Source: Linyphia triangularis | Lineage: Eukaryota; Arthropoda; Arachnida; Araneae; Linyphiidae | Length of the DNA stretch: 64,000 nt | Direction: 5' to 3' | NCBI GenBank assembly: GCA_963978545.1 | Contig: OZ021722.1 | Coordinates: 6,963,201-7,027,200 of the forward strand | In this document: in pieces, positions 8,685 through 21,179 of the stretch | How positions within the stretch are numbered: position 1 is the stretch's first letter | Layout: each line of letters starts with the position of its first letter | Program-made: the position numbers and the translations under genes | Notes under the pieces: generated by a model | The model's database searches: none | What the model was told of the DNA's origin: nothing | What the model saw: only the letters and a program-made list of their open reading frames with translations

Positions 8685-11600
8685 CAGTGGCGGTTCTAGG
8701 CAAATCACAAGGGAGGGGCTACAGCATGCAAAAATGTTCCGTAATGAGAAAGCAAAATTAATTAGAGCTACTGTTGTGGTCAATTAGATTTTATCGCAAT
8801 CAAGAAATAGTACATTAATATACAGTGTGGCAATTATTTAATTAACTTTAATTATATTTGAGTAATTAAGTGCAAATAATTATTTTAATTAATTATTCAA
8901 AATGGTGGTTTTTTTAAAGCAATAGTCTAGGTGGATGACCTTAGTTAAAATTGAGTTGTTTTTCTCGATACATTAATACAAAAACAAAACATCAAATTTT
9001 GTAGAGTCTGTGTCTGTGATTTTAGACATTCCAATTTGCAATTTTCATTCGTCTTGCTTTTTTGCGACTGAAGATGTTAATGACGTCTTCTATGGAGATT
9101 TTTCTATCCTTTTGAATATTTGCCAGTGCTATTCCGTTTAATCTTGCCTGGCCCATGGTGCTTCTTAAATATGTTTTAATCCGTCGTAATGTGGAGAAGC
9201 TCCTTTCGGGTGTGCTTGTTGTAACGGGGATTGTTCCAAATATCTGTAGAAGAATAAAAATGTTGGGGAAAAATTGTTGATCGCACTTCTTCAGGGCCTC
9301 AACTGCTGTATAAGGCGGCTCAATCTCACTATCCCATTTGTTTTTCCATAGCTTTATTTCTGACTTTAGTATAAGCTCAGAGCCATCTAGGTACTGCTGG
9401 TAATTTTTTGCAGCCTTGAGGATTTCTTCTTCTTCGTACTTCAAAATATTTTTTGGAACAAGGCCTTCTAAAGGTAATATATCCACCAATCGTTGGGAAA
9501 ATCTCGATTCCAGTTCTTGAATCAAATGGTCTACCAACGTAAAAAAACCATTCGTCTGTAATACTCCTCAGGATTTGAAGCATCAGTATTTTCTCGATGA
9601 GTCTGTCGAAAGCATTTTCTTGGTATGCGTATTTCGCATTCGATTTCGCTTGCTTTTTGCAAAGCGTCTTCGAAAATACTACCGAATTCGACATCCACAG
9701 TTCTTCGTAGATTTCTGAAAACCTCTAATATGCAGTTTATATTTTGCAGGGCATTTCCAAAATCTAATTGTGGATTTTGTAGTTGCTCACTTAGCCTTAG
9801 AGTTATTGCCATGCAATATGCCGTTGTTTCCAAGGCTATGATGAATTCTCCTTTTTGAATAGCCGAACTGAGCATAGAAGCTTTGCTTGATGTTTCCGAG
9901 TTGGTATCTGGTGAAGTTGAAAGCTGATCAAGCAGTGTTACAATAGGGAGAAATAACTCTTTAAATCTAATTAAGCTATCGTGTCGCTCTACCCATCTAG
10001 TGGGGCACATCACCTTTAAACTTTTCTTCTTTATTTCTGGAAGTTGATTAATTACTTCCTCTAGAGCATTTTTTCGTAGAGCAGAAGCAGAAAGAAAAGT
10101 TGTTACCGCTCCTACGGTTCCTAACATGTTTCGTATGGCAGGAATGTCACACGATTTTGAAATAACCAAATTCAAGGAGTGGCTGAAACAGTGACTGTAA
10201 ATAGCCATGGGTTGCTCGTTTGATATCAGGGCTTGCACTCCTTTAAACTTTCCAGCCATGTTAGAACCCCATCATACCCTTGGCCGCAAAGGTGTTCTTT
10301 TGTTAAGCCCAAGACATCCAACTCTTTATCGATTGCTTCTTTTATAGCAACACCAGTTGTCTCTGTCATTTCTGTAAAACCAACAAATTCTTCTTTGGTA
10401 ACGAAAGATTGGGTATCTATGTACCTAACACAAAATGTCATCTGTTCCTTGGTGCTGACATCTGTTGTTTCATCGCACATTATACTGAAAAATTTTGATC
10501 TTTTAACATCTTCTGATATTGAAGAACGAAAAGTTTCTCCGATACAGTCTATATTTTCATTTTGGACTGTGTTGCTAATCATTGCACTGTTACGCCTGCA
10601 AATTGCGAAATGTCGCTTGAGGTCTTCGTCCCCAGCATCCACACGAAAAGCCAAAAGGCTTTGGAAAACTCCATGCTTTCCAACCAGAAGATCCTCATTA
10701 CTTTCTTCTTTTAATTGTGAAATCAAACCGTGATCACGATGTCCTCTTAAGGGCAAATTGTTCCTAGCACAAAATACTATAGTTTTTACTATAGGCCTCA
10801 ATCGTTTTCGATTATCCTCAATAATGGCCGATGTTTCGGAATCTAAAACAACGTCAATGCTTTTCTTGCTTGATTCCATTACTTTTGTAAATTCTACTGC
10901 TTTTTCCATGGAGAATTTGTGGTACTTAGTATTTTCATGCTTACGTAGATCTTCGGTGGCTTTTTTATATTTGGCTAACGGTTCTTTTACCAGTGTTTTG
11001 AGAGCCTAAAAAATGTACACGCTTGTTAAATTTATATTTATACATATTTTAGGATACATAGTTTTTCTAACTAATTGAACATTTCGGTCGTTAAAGTAAA
11101 GCACCTGGTTTAGTAGTATAAAAAAAGGATTTTAATAAAGATTTAAAAGTTGAAAGTTTAAATTGATTTGTTTCGCATTAGTATTAACTTTATTTCTCAA
11201 AATGCCGACAATATAGGTAAGCCTTCCGCAAAAATTGCAAAGAACGCGTTTCGCAAAATTGTGGAGCTGGCCAGTTTTGCTGTTACACAGTACCTTTACA
11301 CTTTCAAAATAGTATTACACAAAATGTTCCATAAATTTTGTACATTATTTACGGGTCACTTTTACAATTTCGTTAATTTTTATTGACAACTTCAAGAGTA
11401 ATAAAATAAAATATGGAGTCAAAATTTTAATAATTTCAATATAAATTGGGCGAATTTAGGCTATAACTTTTTAAAGTATTAAAAAAACAATTATTAAAGT
11501 TTTGAAATATTAAAGTCAGAAATGCATTTGAAATTTTTATTCTTAAATTAATCTTAAATCATTTATTTTTAATTGTACCCAATTTTTTTTTAATATCTAA

Positions 11601-13457
11601 GGAACAATATTCGACGATAACGACCAATCAGTTGGTTGTTGATATAATCGTTAAAACATTAAACATTTCATACAAATGAAAATATCACACAAGTTACAAT
11701 GAAATGCATAAGAAAAGAAAATCAAATATTTTACCTGAGATCCGATACCAGCACCTGAAGGAGCAAAGAGAACGCATTGGGTGCAAAGTCCACCGCCTAG
11801 CATTTGGCTATATGCTAGCCACTTGTATTTTTTTAGCCAATCATGATTAAATTTCCGTTTCTGTTTCCCTTCTACTAGTTCTGGAAAAGGAAATGTTGTT
11901 GGAGGTATCCAAGTATTTTTTAGTAATTTTAGTTTCTCATCATCTGTTAAAACTTCTTTCACGGCTCTTCCTATATCACAGGGATCATGTGATTTTTCAT
12001 ATGTATCCTATATATAAATATAGAAATTGATTAATTTGATAATCACTACGAGTATATACGTAATTTTTTATTTTTTTTTGTAACAGAGTATAATAGATAT
12101 CGTTTTTGTTTTTATTATCCTATATATTAAATTACTTGCATGTACAATTAAGTTACTTGCAAAAAAATTCAAAAATGCATTTTTCGAAAAACTGCAGTTG
12201 TCTGGCTTTGGAACTGAACGACACATAAAAATAAATATTTATGTGTAAAGCTTACCGGAAGATTTATCTTGCCAGGATCATAGGCTTTTATCGCACTTTC
12301 TGACTTCGATTCCAAATTTCCAACATCTAGCTCTTTACAATGGCTTTTAGCGCTGCTCTCTTTTTTTCCGAAATAATCGGTTAAATGTCGCTTCATTTTG
12401 ATAGCGTACTATGCACAACTATAAACTGGTATAGGGAGACCAGTAAAAATTCCAGGCTGGTACGAGTCAAAGACACACAATACAATAGGAAGAACAAGCA
12501 TGTTCTGGAATGTCTTCTGAACTAGTTTTAAAACCTGTTCGTGTTCGTTTGGTACTTTCATAAACGAATAATAAAATAGACAGGACGCTCCAATATCTGT
12601 TATTAAGAGAGGGTGTTACCAAGACGGAACACGTGACGTGACTAATTCCAATGCCTTTTAAAAACCATTTCTACCCTTTTCAAAATATTATAAAACATTA
12701 GTCTAGACTTTCATTTTCATTTCATTATCAATTACAATTTTCAGAAGTAAGTAAATGATAAAGACCATTATTACCAATTAAAGGCAGCTATGTCAGAAAG
12801 CAAAATACAAACTAACTTTTATAAGTCTTAAAAAAATAAAATTATTAAGATAATTTTTAAAAAATGACATGACTGTGAAAGGTTATTGAATCCCCTATTT
12901 CAAAATCAATTTTGCATCCAAATCCAGTATAGTATTCTGGCATTTTTTCGGCATTCAAGAAAATAGTCTTCAGCTTTCAATTGTTTAACCTTGAAGTAAA
13001 TGAAAGAATTTTTCTCCAGTTCCGTTTTGAAGGCTGTCGTCACGTGACCGCGCTGTTCGTATTATTAGGTTTTGCCATACAGACTTGGTCTAGTTAATTT
13101 ATTCTTAGTCTATGGGTACTTTGGTTACCTATTAACAGGGCACTTGGACCAAACGTCGAAAACTACGACATTCTTTTACCTTTTACGGAGAATTGGGGGG
13201 AGAATGGCAGACGCATCATTTCATATAATTCTAGGGGGGGGGGGGGGGCAAAAATGAGATTTTCTGATCGGAAATTAAACTTTTTCTTAAATATTTGTAT
13301 CTAGAAATACATTAAAAAAAAAAAAATCTAAAATCTTAGGTGGGGGGTTGTTATGAAAGGGGGCAGGGTTGTTATGAAAACCATTTTATCCAGTGTAAGT
13401 TTCACCCTCATGGGGGGGGCTATAGCCCCCTTAGCCCCCCCCATGGAACCGCCTCTG
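8685..13457 (-). mobile_element. Complete hAT-superfamily DNA transposon
   Basis: 4773 bp. The left end reads CAGTGGCGGTTCTAGG and the right end, complemented, CAGAGGCGGTTCCATGG: hAT-type CA-G terminal inverted repeats. Both sides are flanked by the same 8-bp duplication ACAGTGTT (8677-8684 and 13458-13465), the size expected of hAT. G-rich/C-rich subterminal blocks lie inside both ends (about 8711-8717; 13230-13250 and 13410-13445). The element carries a spliced transposase gene on the minus strand (9022-12396). 12397-13457 is its upstream non-coding part and would contain its promoter. The short frames seen there are not convincing genes. Confidence 0.93.
9022..12396 (-). pseudogene. hAT transposase, three exons, two single-base frameshifts
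   Basis: Minus-strand join: 12256-12396 (starts MKRHLTDYFGKK), 11735-12007, and 9022-11005. Donors are GTAAGC and GTAAAA, acceptors end TATAG and TTTTTAG, and both introns are phase 0. Total is about 800 residues. Exon 2 carries a TTF-type zinc finger region (KYKWLAYSQ...LCTQCVLF). Exon 3 holds the catalytic core: CDETTDVSTKEQ with the first acidic residue, LCGQGYDG with the second, and the C-terminal dimerisation block TSTPERSFSTLRRIKTYLRS with the likely catalytic glutamate. The layout resembles ZMYM1/DUF4371-type hAT proteins. One base is missing in a G4 run (about 10267-10270) and one in an A7 run (T7 on the coding strand, about 9541-9547). Both are homopolymers, so decay or sequence error are both possible. 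No other stop was seen. Confidence 0.9.
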
Positions 13458-13903
13458 ACAGTGTTCCATCTCAATTATTCATATTCGTTTACAGAACTAA
13501 AGACAGCACACAAGATATCAAGTCCCCGAAAGGAAAAATAAAATGTACCTCAAATTAATAGCAGTTGCGCAAACAATGTCAATTGATTGAAACGACAAGG
13601 ATGCCTTTCCCCTCTTTTTTAGTTCTGAAATTTAGTGTTTAATTGTTATTATATCGGTACCACCAGCGTAGGAAGTGAACTTGCTTGCACCTCCCTCCGT
13701 TTTTAAACATTAAAGTCCTATTTTCCACGGCGACAGAAAAAGCTAGACAATTTGACGGGAACTATTATTATGATGGATATACTGTACGGCCCTGACTAAA
13801 AGGCAGAGACAAATTACCTTTTTTTATGGGTGGGGGGTCGGCACTAAAAATTTTTGAATTTAAATTTTAAGTCTGATAAGCAATCTATCTTTTCTATTTT
13901 CAG

Positions 13904-13944
13904 TCACGAAAAAGGAACACGACATCGTAGCTGCCAGCTTATGA
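13904..13944 (+). CDS. stum: Stum/SPEC3-family protein, last coding exon
   Basis: The acceptor CTATTTTCAG precedes TCACGAAAAAGGAACACG. Joined in phase 1 to the A that ends the previous exon, it reads I-TKKEHDIVAASL and stops at TGA 13942-13944. The short charged cytoplasmic-looking tail after the second membrane helix fits the family. The two exons in view encode 70 complete residues after the split glycine. An overlapping 95-codon frame (13854-14141) starts in the intron and uses another phase, so I do not accept it. Confidence 0.75.
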
Positions 13945-14560
13945 TCCACCTCCTACGCGGTGCAAGACCGCCTCCCACTGGACCCACGGCGGCTCCTCGA
14001 TGGTCCATGATTGAGTGCACAGCCCACAGAACTCGGCAAAATTCCAGCATCATCAACTGCCTGGACAAGTGCTCTCCCAACTCTGGATGGTCAAGAGGAG
14101 GATGCAGCCTCTCACTGAGACGAATCTGTGATACGCGCTAAAAAACAAATAACAAAAGAGGTGACCGATTGCACAATTGAAAAGGCGGACACTGGTCTAT
14201 TCTTAGCGATTTTATTTGAGGAGAGATTGCACCGATGGTGGTAAGGACAGCACAAACATAAGAACTTAAAATTTTGTCAGCTTTGATGGCCTGACACAGG
14301 CGCTGTGCCATCTAAATAATTGTTCGATGGCTGAAGAGAGATGAAGTTATTCCAACAAAACTGAATGGTTGCTCTGCTGTGAGTAAGATGTGAAGGACGA
14401 AGCAGACAAACATGAAACTATGTGGCAAAGTATATTGTGGAACATCGAAATCTACACAAGAGAAGTGAGATGCAAATATGTCGCAAACACTTGACACCAT
14501 CTTTCTATCATATCTTGCCTTAGGAAGCAAATAATACAGGAAGGGAGCCAATACCTTTTG
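13945..14560 (+). other. Probable 3' UTR of the stum gene
   Basis: Single-copy, less AT-rich sequence between the stop codon and the next repeat, consistent with a 3' UTR. No canonical AATAAA is clear; AATACA near 14531 is a possible weak signal. The end is therefore uncertain. Confidence 0.4.
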
Positions 14561-14563
14561 TTT

Positions 14564-15174
14564 AAGAAGAACTCGTAGTAAAGATCATTCCCTATATTCT
14601 CTATGTTACAATCTTCTAGACCAGTTCATTTAGAAACTACATTGAGTAAAACGTTATAAATTTGGTGAATAGGTACGAAAGGGATCACTTAATAAAATGG
14701 CCGACCAAACGGTATAGTGGTTAGCGTGCTAGCTTCTAGACCGCGAGGTTGCGGGTTCGAATTCCGTGTTAGGCATGGGTGCTTGTAAATGTATGTTGGC
14801 TTGTCTAATGATGAATGTTTCGGCGCATTATAGCCCTCATGTTGCTGACGGCGCCAGATAATCTGAATACAACCAACCAACCAACTTAATAAAATGACAT
14901 AAATTTAAAACTCGAAAATAGCGTCCAATATGGTTTATTTTATAAATGAAAATTAAAAAAAAAAAAGTCTATGGCAGATAATGCCACTGAACAGGAAGTG
15001 ACGTTAGGATTTCAAATATAAAATATAATATATTAGACGCTATTTTCGAGTTTTTAGTTTATGTAATTTCATCAACTGATCTTTTTCATAATTTCTCACC
15101 AAATTTCAAGGTATTATACAAGGTAGTTTCCAAGCGAACTGGGCTTGAAGATTGTAACATAAAGAGTGATCCAT
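14564..15174. mobile_element. Palindromic MITE, family A, copy 2
   Basis: Starts TTAAGAAGAACTCGTAGTAAAGATCATTCC (with variation) and runs to AACATAAAGAGTGATCC. The right terminus is cut by a family C element at 15175, after which GAAGTACTCTAA may be the last remnant. A SINE lies inside (14699-14884). Confidence 0.8.
14699..14884 (+). mobile_element. tRNA-derived SINE, copy C, nested in family A
   Basis: Same SINE as copies A and B. The A-box-like TAGTGGTTAGCG and B-box GGTTCGAATTCC are well kept, with an (AACC)n tail. Flanked by CTTAATAAAAT duplicated at about 14688-14698 and 14885-14895. Confidence 0.9.
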
Positions 15175-15419
15175 ACTATACTAAACTTCAACTAACTTGA
15201 CATCACTAGACGGTAGATCGTCACAGTGCTCATAGGTATTTAGTCCATTTTGGCGGCGTGAAAGCATAATGCTCGCCAAACCACAACCCTGTAGAGAACA
15301 AAAGGCTCTAAGGTTTGGCGAGAATTATGTCTTCACTCCGCTAAAAGTGATTAACTGCCTATGAGTACGGTGAAGATCTATCGTCTAGTGTTGTCAAGTT
15401 AAGTTGGAGTTTAGTATAG
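15175..15419. mobile_element. Palindromic MITE, family C, copy 2
   Basis: ACTATACTAAACTTCAAC ... GTTGGAGTTTAGTATAG, same fold-back as 971-1217, inserted near the right end of family A copy 2. Confidence 0.8.
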
Positions 15420-18400
15420 AAGTACTCTAAAAAAAAAAGTACGATACCTATGAGCTCCGGAGTGAAAAGCCAGTGATGCCTTTCTAAATGTGGGATCGGT
15501 AGACCATTCTGGTTCTCTCAGTGTCCTTGCCTATTAGAAAGCCAAGGCAAAGTGATTATACATAACACGATGATACCTTTTAGTATATTAGTTATTCTTT
15601 TCTTTTATATATGATACATACTATAGCAATAACATATAATTAGAATAGTTCAAATTGCAATCGGCAGTAGAGTAAGTCTTTTGTATTTTCATTAGAATTC
15701 ATCAATTCATTGTCATGTTTTCATTTCAGTTTTTAAAAACTTTTAGTTTTTGTTAGTAATGATAAGTCATGACAAAAGCAGTAAATTTATCGGATAGTTT
15801 ACTTAAAAAATCAATAAGTTGTCAATACAGGAAAGAAGACAATATTTAAATAAAATTAACTGTTTAAATTTTCACTCGAATCAGGAATGAGCTAAAATAC
15901 TTTGAACATTTTCTATGTTTCTGTCGGGCAGGAATATAGAAAAAACCACCAAACGTATAATGCCTAGAAACAATGGACTTTCAAGACGTTTAGTTTTGAA
16001 GAAATCAGAAATATTTATCGATAAATATAAATATTCGTGAAGTTATTAATTATTTAATTTTTAGAAAATGTGAAAAAAAAATGCTTAAAAATGATTTGAA
16101 GGGCGCTAATTTCCTCAACTTGATTCTAAAAAGTCGTGTTTAGAAAAAAAAAATTCTGAATATTTTTCAATACAACGAAGCGTTGAGATGTGAAATGATT
16201 TCATATCAAAGATTGACAAAAAATTTCAGTTTTTTCATACAGATATTTACAACTCTGCAAACGGAAATAAGATTAGATCATTTACCTTTGAAGCATTATT
16301 TAAATATATTTAGTTGTAATATTAGTCCATAGATGTAAGCATTAATGCGAACTTGGTTGTTATGCTCATTTTAACAACCTATCTTGCAGAATTCAATTAT
16401 GACAAAGTTTAGTCTTGGTTCTTTTGAAAGTCCACTGTACTTTTTCAAGTCAGCCAATGGAAACAAGTTCAATTTACGAGGTACGCATTTGTACCTCCTG
16501 AGAACATTGTAGTAAAATGTTTAACTAATTATCTTGTTTCATATTGGGTTTACAACTTTGCTTCCATTGATTTTTTTTTTTTTTTTTTCCAAAATTCGAT
16601 TCCCATGGCTTTGAAATCGCTTGTTGAATCGCTCCCAATAATGATCGTGCCAATTCTTCCTGACTTTGACACGAGTCCTGATCAAATAGTGCCACCAATT
16701 CTGCATCTTCGAAAAACTTCTTTTATTTTTCCACCATATCGGTCTTTGGCGTCAAAATTGTAGTCCTTTTGCAACCAATGTCTACCAAAAGAATCCTCAA
16801 TGTAAAGATGGGTTACTCGGCTTTTATTCTACTGAATTTATTGTAAACTAATTTACTGGTGTGGAACGTACAACGCCATCTGTTGGGCTGCTGCTACATT
16901 ACTCTCCCTTCAAAATTTTATCAGAGATGGGTTTTATCGATAATTAAATGTGATGGATTATCGATGGATTAAATTTATCGATAAATGGTACACCACCAGT
17001 TAAGAGTTGCGATTGGGTGATCGGGAGAGCTTTATTAAGTTCACTGATATTTTTTTTAAGCTACAAAATCACCGTTCTTTAAGCTGTTGAAACCATTCAC
17101 GACATGGAGGCCTCCCCTTAAGTATTTGAGAACATTCGATGAGCCTCAGATTTCTTCTTATTGAAGCAGAAAATTAAAGACCCCGCAAATGACGAGAATT
17201 TGCCCCGTAAACTGACATTTTCAATCGAGAATAACTTTATGATGCAGACAAATCGACTAATGTTTCTTATGAGGTTATGGTGCCATATGCCTGAGTTGCA
17301 TGACGTCTATGATCCATTTATTTCTATCACCACTTACCGCTAAAGCCATCTATCGGGAAATGGAGGAATCAAAGTTGTAAACCCATTAGTAAAATATAAA
17401 GTTGCTTGAATGCTTACATTAATCACTAAAATAAGTATAAAAATATTACATAATGTTTAGTAAACTCTTAGCCATCCCAAAGCAAATTTCTAATTCGAAG
17501 AAAAAATATTACCATCCTTAGCTAAAGGTGGAAATTTTTCCTGTCATGCAAATGTCCCATACAATGTGCCTTTAGTAAAAGTTGATTGTTATTTTATAAT
17601 TTAATGATGTTTTAACTTTCATTCACAAATGAATGTTTATCGTTTTATATCATGAGTCATTAACGATTTTTAATCTTCACAATTTCTGCAGACACTTGTA
17701 CAAAGGGTAGAAACACTTTTCAATCTATCGAACTATGCTGTTCGGTTTCAGTATATTCTATCTCAAATGGCATTTGGGTATAACGCAGTATAGTTTCGCT
17801 CGAACTGGGACCACAAAAAAAAAAAGCTATGGACAAACGAAATGCAATTATTTTGTCGGGACCACAGTCAGATGAATGTAAATAAGTATGTGTAATTTTA
17901 TTTAATTATCGGATTTAAAAAAAAAAAAAAAATCATTTCTATTGTTAAATGGAGATATTCAGTGTTTAGGTATTTTTTGAATTATAAATCTCATTCTACA
18001 ACAGTCGACAATATCATTTATTTAGGTTGAAACGACTGTAAAAAAACATTCTGCTCAAAAAGTAGTTTCTAAATTACATAATTTAGAAAGAATGACAGTT
18101 GTACGCATTCTTTGTAACATTTTAAAACACATTGGCGCAATTCTTGTGACCAAAAATATATACATCCGCCAAACAATTCGCAAGATATATTCACTTGAGC
18201 AATTTGTACAAAAAATTAGACATATTTTTTTTTATTCAAGGCAAAATTTAATTTACTTTAAACAGAAAAAGGCCCAATGTTCAAGTGGCCGAATTTGAAT
18301 TATTTCTGCGACAACTACGAGTCATGTTCAAATGACCAAACCACGAGATCATGACTCAATGAATTCGAACAAGATGGTCAAGGATTTTATTTTATAAATC

Positions 18401-18933
18401 GATTTACTTTGAAATAATTCGAAATCGTCCTTCTTAGCATTGACATTGCTTGCCAAGTTATGAATAAAAAAAAAAGAAATGCAATAAAATTCCATGTCCA
18501 TATGGTGTAGTGCCAGATCCATATGTTGAATTTTCGCACAAGTCTTGGAAATCGAGTTCTATACCAGAAAAAGGATCGAATAAAATTGAAAGGGCCGCCT
18601 TATTATACAGAGCCACTCGAGTGGAGAAAGCGAGCCATCGCTTCTGGCCACTATACTGTAGCTCAATATAATAATCTCCATAGGATAGCATGTCTCGCTA
18701 ATGGTCTGAGCGCCACAAGCGACAGACGCAACCTCTTAGCCACAGCAGTGGCTCAGTATAATAAGCTCCATAGAATTACATGTGGCTTCGAGTTGCTTGT
18801 CTGAGCGACTGAAGCTGTGGCGCGCGTTCGCCACTCGATTGGATTTGTATAAACGAGGTCCCAACACATGTTGTTCCAAGTCCAAACCACAACATACCGC
18901 TAAAAAATGAATAATATCCTTAAAAAGTGTTAA
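15420..18933. other. Intergenic, no gene recognised
   Basis: AT-rich sequence without supported exons. The 60-codon frame at 17161-17343 has no known motif. 18655-18800 contains a block twice (AATATAATAATCTCCATAG and AGTATAATAAGCTCCATAG, about 90 bases apart, each followed by a GTCTGAGCG motif), an old local duplication. T- and A-runs occur near 16570, 17817 and 17920. Confidence 0.4.
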
Positions 18934-19100
18934 GCTTGGCGTCCACTATCGCTGAGCAGAGTAGAGCAGAGCGGAGTGGATTACAAGGCTGTCAACGTCC
19001 ATTGTAGCACGAGGCTCGTGCTACAGTAAACGTTGGCAGCCTTGTAATTGGCTCTAGTCCACTCCTCTCTACTCTGCTCAACGATAGCGGACGCCAAACT
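18934..19100. mobile_element. TTAA-associated foldback element, copy 1
   Basis: A 167-bp palindrome GCTTGGCGTCCACTATCGC ... GCGATAG-GGACGCCAA-C, with TTAA just before it (18930-18933) and TTTAT after it. Inside are a GAGCAGAG-GGAGTGGATT block and its complement. TTAA points to piggyBac- or Kolobok-type mobilisation (inference). Confidence 0.75.
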
Positions 19101-19114
19101 TTATGCAGAATTAA

Positions 19115-19291
19115 GCTAGACGTCCACTATCACTGAGCAGAGCAGAGCGGAGTGGATTAGATTAGAGCCAATTACAAGGCTATCAACGTCTATTGTAGCA
19201 CGAGGCTAGTGCTACAGAAGACGTTGGCAGCTTTGTAATTGGCTCTAGTCCACTCCGCTCTGCTCTGCTCAGCGATAGTGGACGCCAAGCT
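19115..19291. mobile_element. TTAA-associated foldback element, copy 2
   Basis: A second copy of the same foldback in the same orientation, 14 bases after the first, with TTAA at 19111-19114 and at 19292-19295. Its arms keep the GAGCAGAGCGGAGTGGATT block and the GCACGAGGCT centre. The 73-codon reverse frame (19183-19404) crosses its end and is spurious. Confidence 0.8.
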
Positions 19292-19295
19292 TTAA

Positions 19296-20794
19296 ACTGC
19301 TGATGACGTTCATGTTGAAGAAATCTTGGCTGATGCCAATTGAAAGAAACAAATGTCGCCTGTAGGGAATAAACCTGGTTATTCCGACCAGAGAGTGGAA
19401 ACAACTCTTAATTGCAAAACTTGTGCTGAAATTCATTTTACCTTGGACTTGTACGAATCTGGCACAATGAAGTTTGGTAAAGAATGTGTTGCTGATGTAA
19501 ACGCAAATGAGACGATATAAATAGAGATGAAAATAAAACCAAAGGCCTTATATGATAAATGTTAAACCTCTTAGTCGTTGTATCTACGAATTCAGACATC
19601 TTTCTGAACTAACAAGCCTTTCTGTAGAGCGTAGCATATCATTCTCTGAAATAATACTAAATAATGTGCACTTCTATTATATTCTATTCTACTGTTTGAC
19701 TATAGGTAGATTTTGTGATGCACTATATATGGAATTTTCTCCTTACTGTGATAAGAAGCGTTCTCTTCAATTCAGGTTAATCGCAAAGTTAGAAGATTCG
19801 ATAATTTTCTTAATAATATGCCCTCTATTAAGAATTACTACACAAGATGACCATTTCAAAAGTTAGCCATTTTTAAGGTTACTAAGCTAGCCCAAACAAT
19901 ATTCTTTCGTAACAAATAAAAACCTATGAATCGGTCAACGAACTGTAGTTCAGCGAAATAGAGTTTGTTTTTTTTAATTTACATAGTAGTCACAAAGAAA
20001 AATAAACTCTCGAATATTTTTCATATAATTCTTCACTTTCTTTTTGTATCTGCATATTTGACGAGTCTGCTTAAAAATTGACCAGATCCTTTTTTTTTTT
20101 TGAAAAACTAATAGGATTGGAAACACTTGTTGCTTACATCGAATCTGATGGGTGTTTACAAAGAAGACTAGCAATCTCAAACACTTGCCTATATGCGTTA
20201 ATGTTTCAGATGAACATAGCATATCAACATGTTTCTTATGTTAAAAATTTGCATTTTTTTTAAAATCGCCTTTGCTCGAAAGTAAACTCCTCGTTAGTTT
20301 ACTCTACTAAAAAATTGATTTTTTTTTTTAGCTTATAAACTCTTGAAGTTAACGGTATTTAAAAAAAAAATTCAATAGACCATTTTGAACCCTTACCCGT
20401 AATAGACTTTCAATATCATCAGATAAAAATTAAGTAACTCAGCTTAAATTAGCAAAAGCAGAAGTACAAACGTACAAAAACAAATGTGATCGAACAAAAC
20501 TTAACAAACAAACCACTAAATGTTCTTCGTTTTGGTATCGAATCATATTGTATCAGATATTGATTTATGTTAAAATTTAATGATAACGATCTTTGGCCTT
20601 TGTTCTTTTAAAACCTTTTCCACAGTAAATGCAAATGGAATGTCAGAAAATTTTCAGAACAACATCATAAAAGTTGGTCTGCTGAACTTTACATGAATGA
20701 AAGCTTCCAGTTCTAATAGCGCAAGAGGAATCCATTTCTTAAAATTTTTTTTTACGACAGTTTCTTTACAAAGCTTCCCGAAAGCCTTGTAGTC
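19296..20794. other. Intergenic, no gene recognised
   Basis: AT-rich sequence. Forward frame 19552-19866 (104 codons) and the overlapping frames near 20000-20260 show no recognisable domain and no splice context that I would trust. Confidence 0.4.
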
Positions 20795-21145
20795 CGAGAA
20801 GCAAGTTTAGGTACCTCGTTGAATATCATTCTTAATATTTTATAGATTATAGAGAAAGGTTAGTAGATCGCGCACATGAATCCACTGGTCTGCCGGTATA
20901 AAAATGACCGAAACTCTTCAAAAATCGAATTTAAATTAGTTGAACTAGGTCCACTGCTCTTTAATTTTCAATGAGGAATAGTGCAAACGATATTTTTTTC
21001 TCTGGCAAAAGTTACTTCCATCTTTTAAAAGAGAGCCAATTCAGCAATAAATATTAAGTCACTGTTGACGTAATATCCATTGCCAACTTGGATGACTGTT
21101 AAAAGCTAAAAGATCTTGGCGGCAGGAAAGACATATCGTCTGCAA

Positions 21146-21179
<34 letters not shown>

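Larger units (their letters stand above)
8371..13903 (+). other. Stum intron (5533 bp) with a tandem duplication and a hAT insertion
   Basis: GTGAGT donor and TTTTCTATTTTCAG acceptor, phase 1. It holds a 185-bp tandem duplication and the hAT transposon 8685-13457. The remainder (13556-13903) shows no other element. Confidence 0.75.

Noticed and set aside
13854..14141. A 95-codon forward frame over the stum last exon
   Set aside because: It begins inside the intron and is in a different phase from the exon join. The phase-1 join to 8370 gives a clean stop at 13944.
17161..17343. 60-codon forward frame
   Set aside because: No motif, no conserved neighbour and no sign of codon bias.
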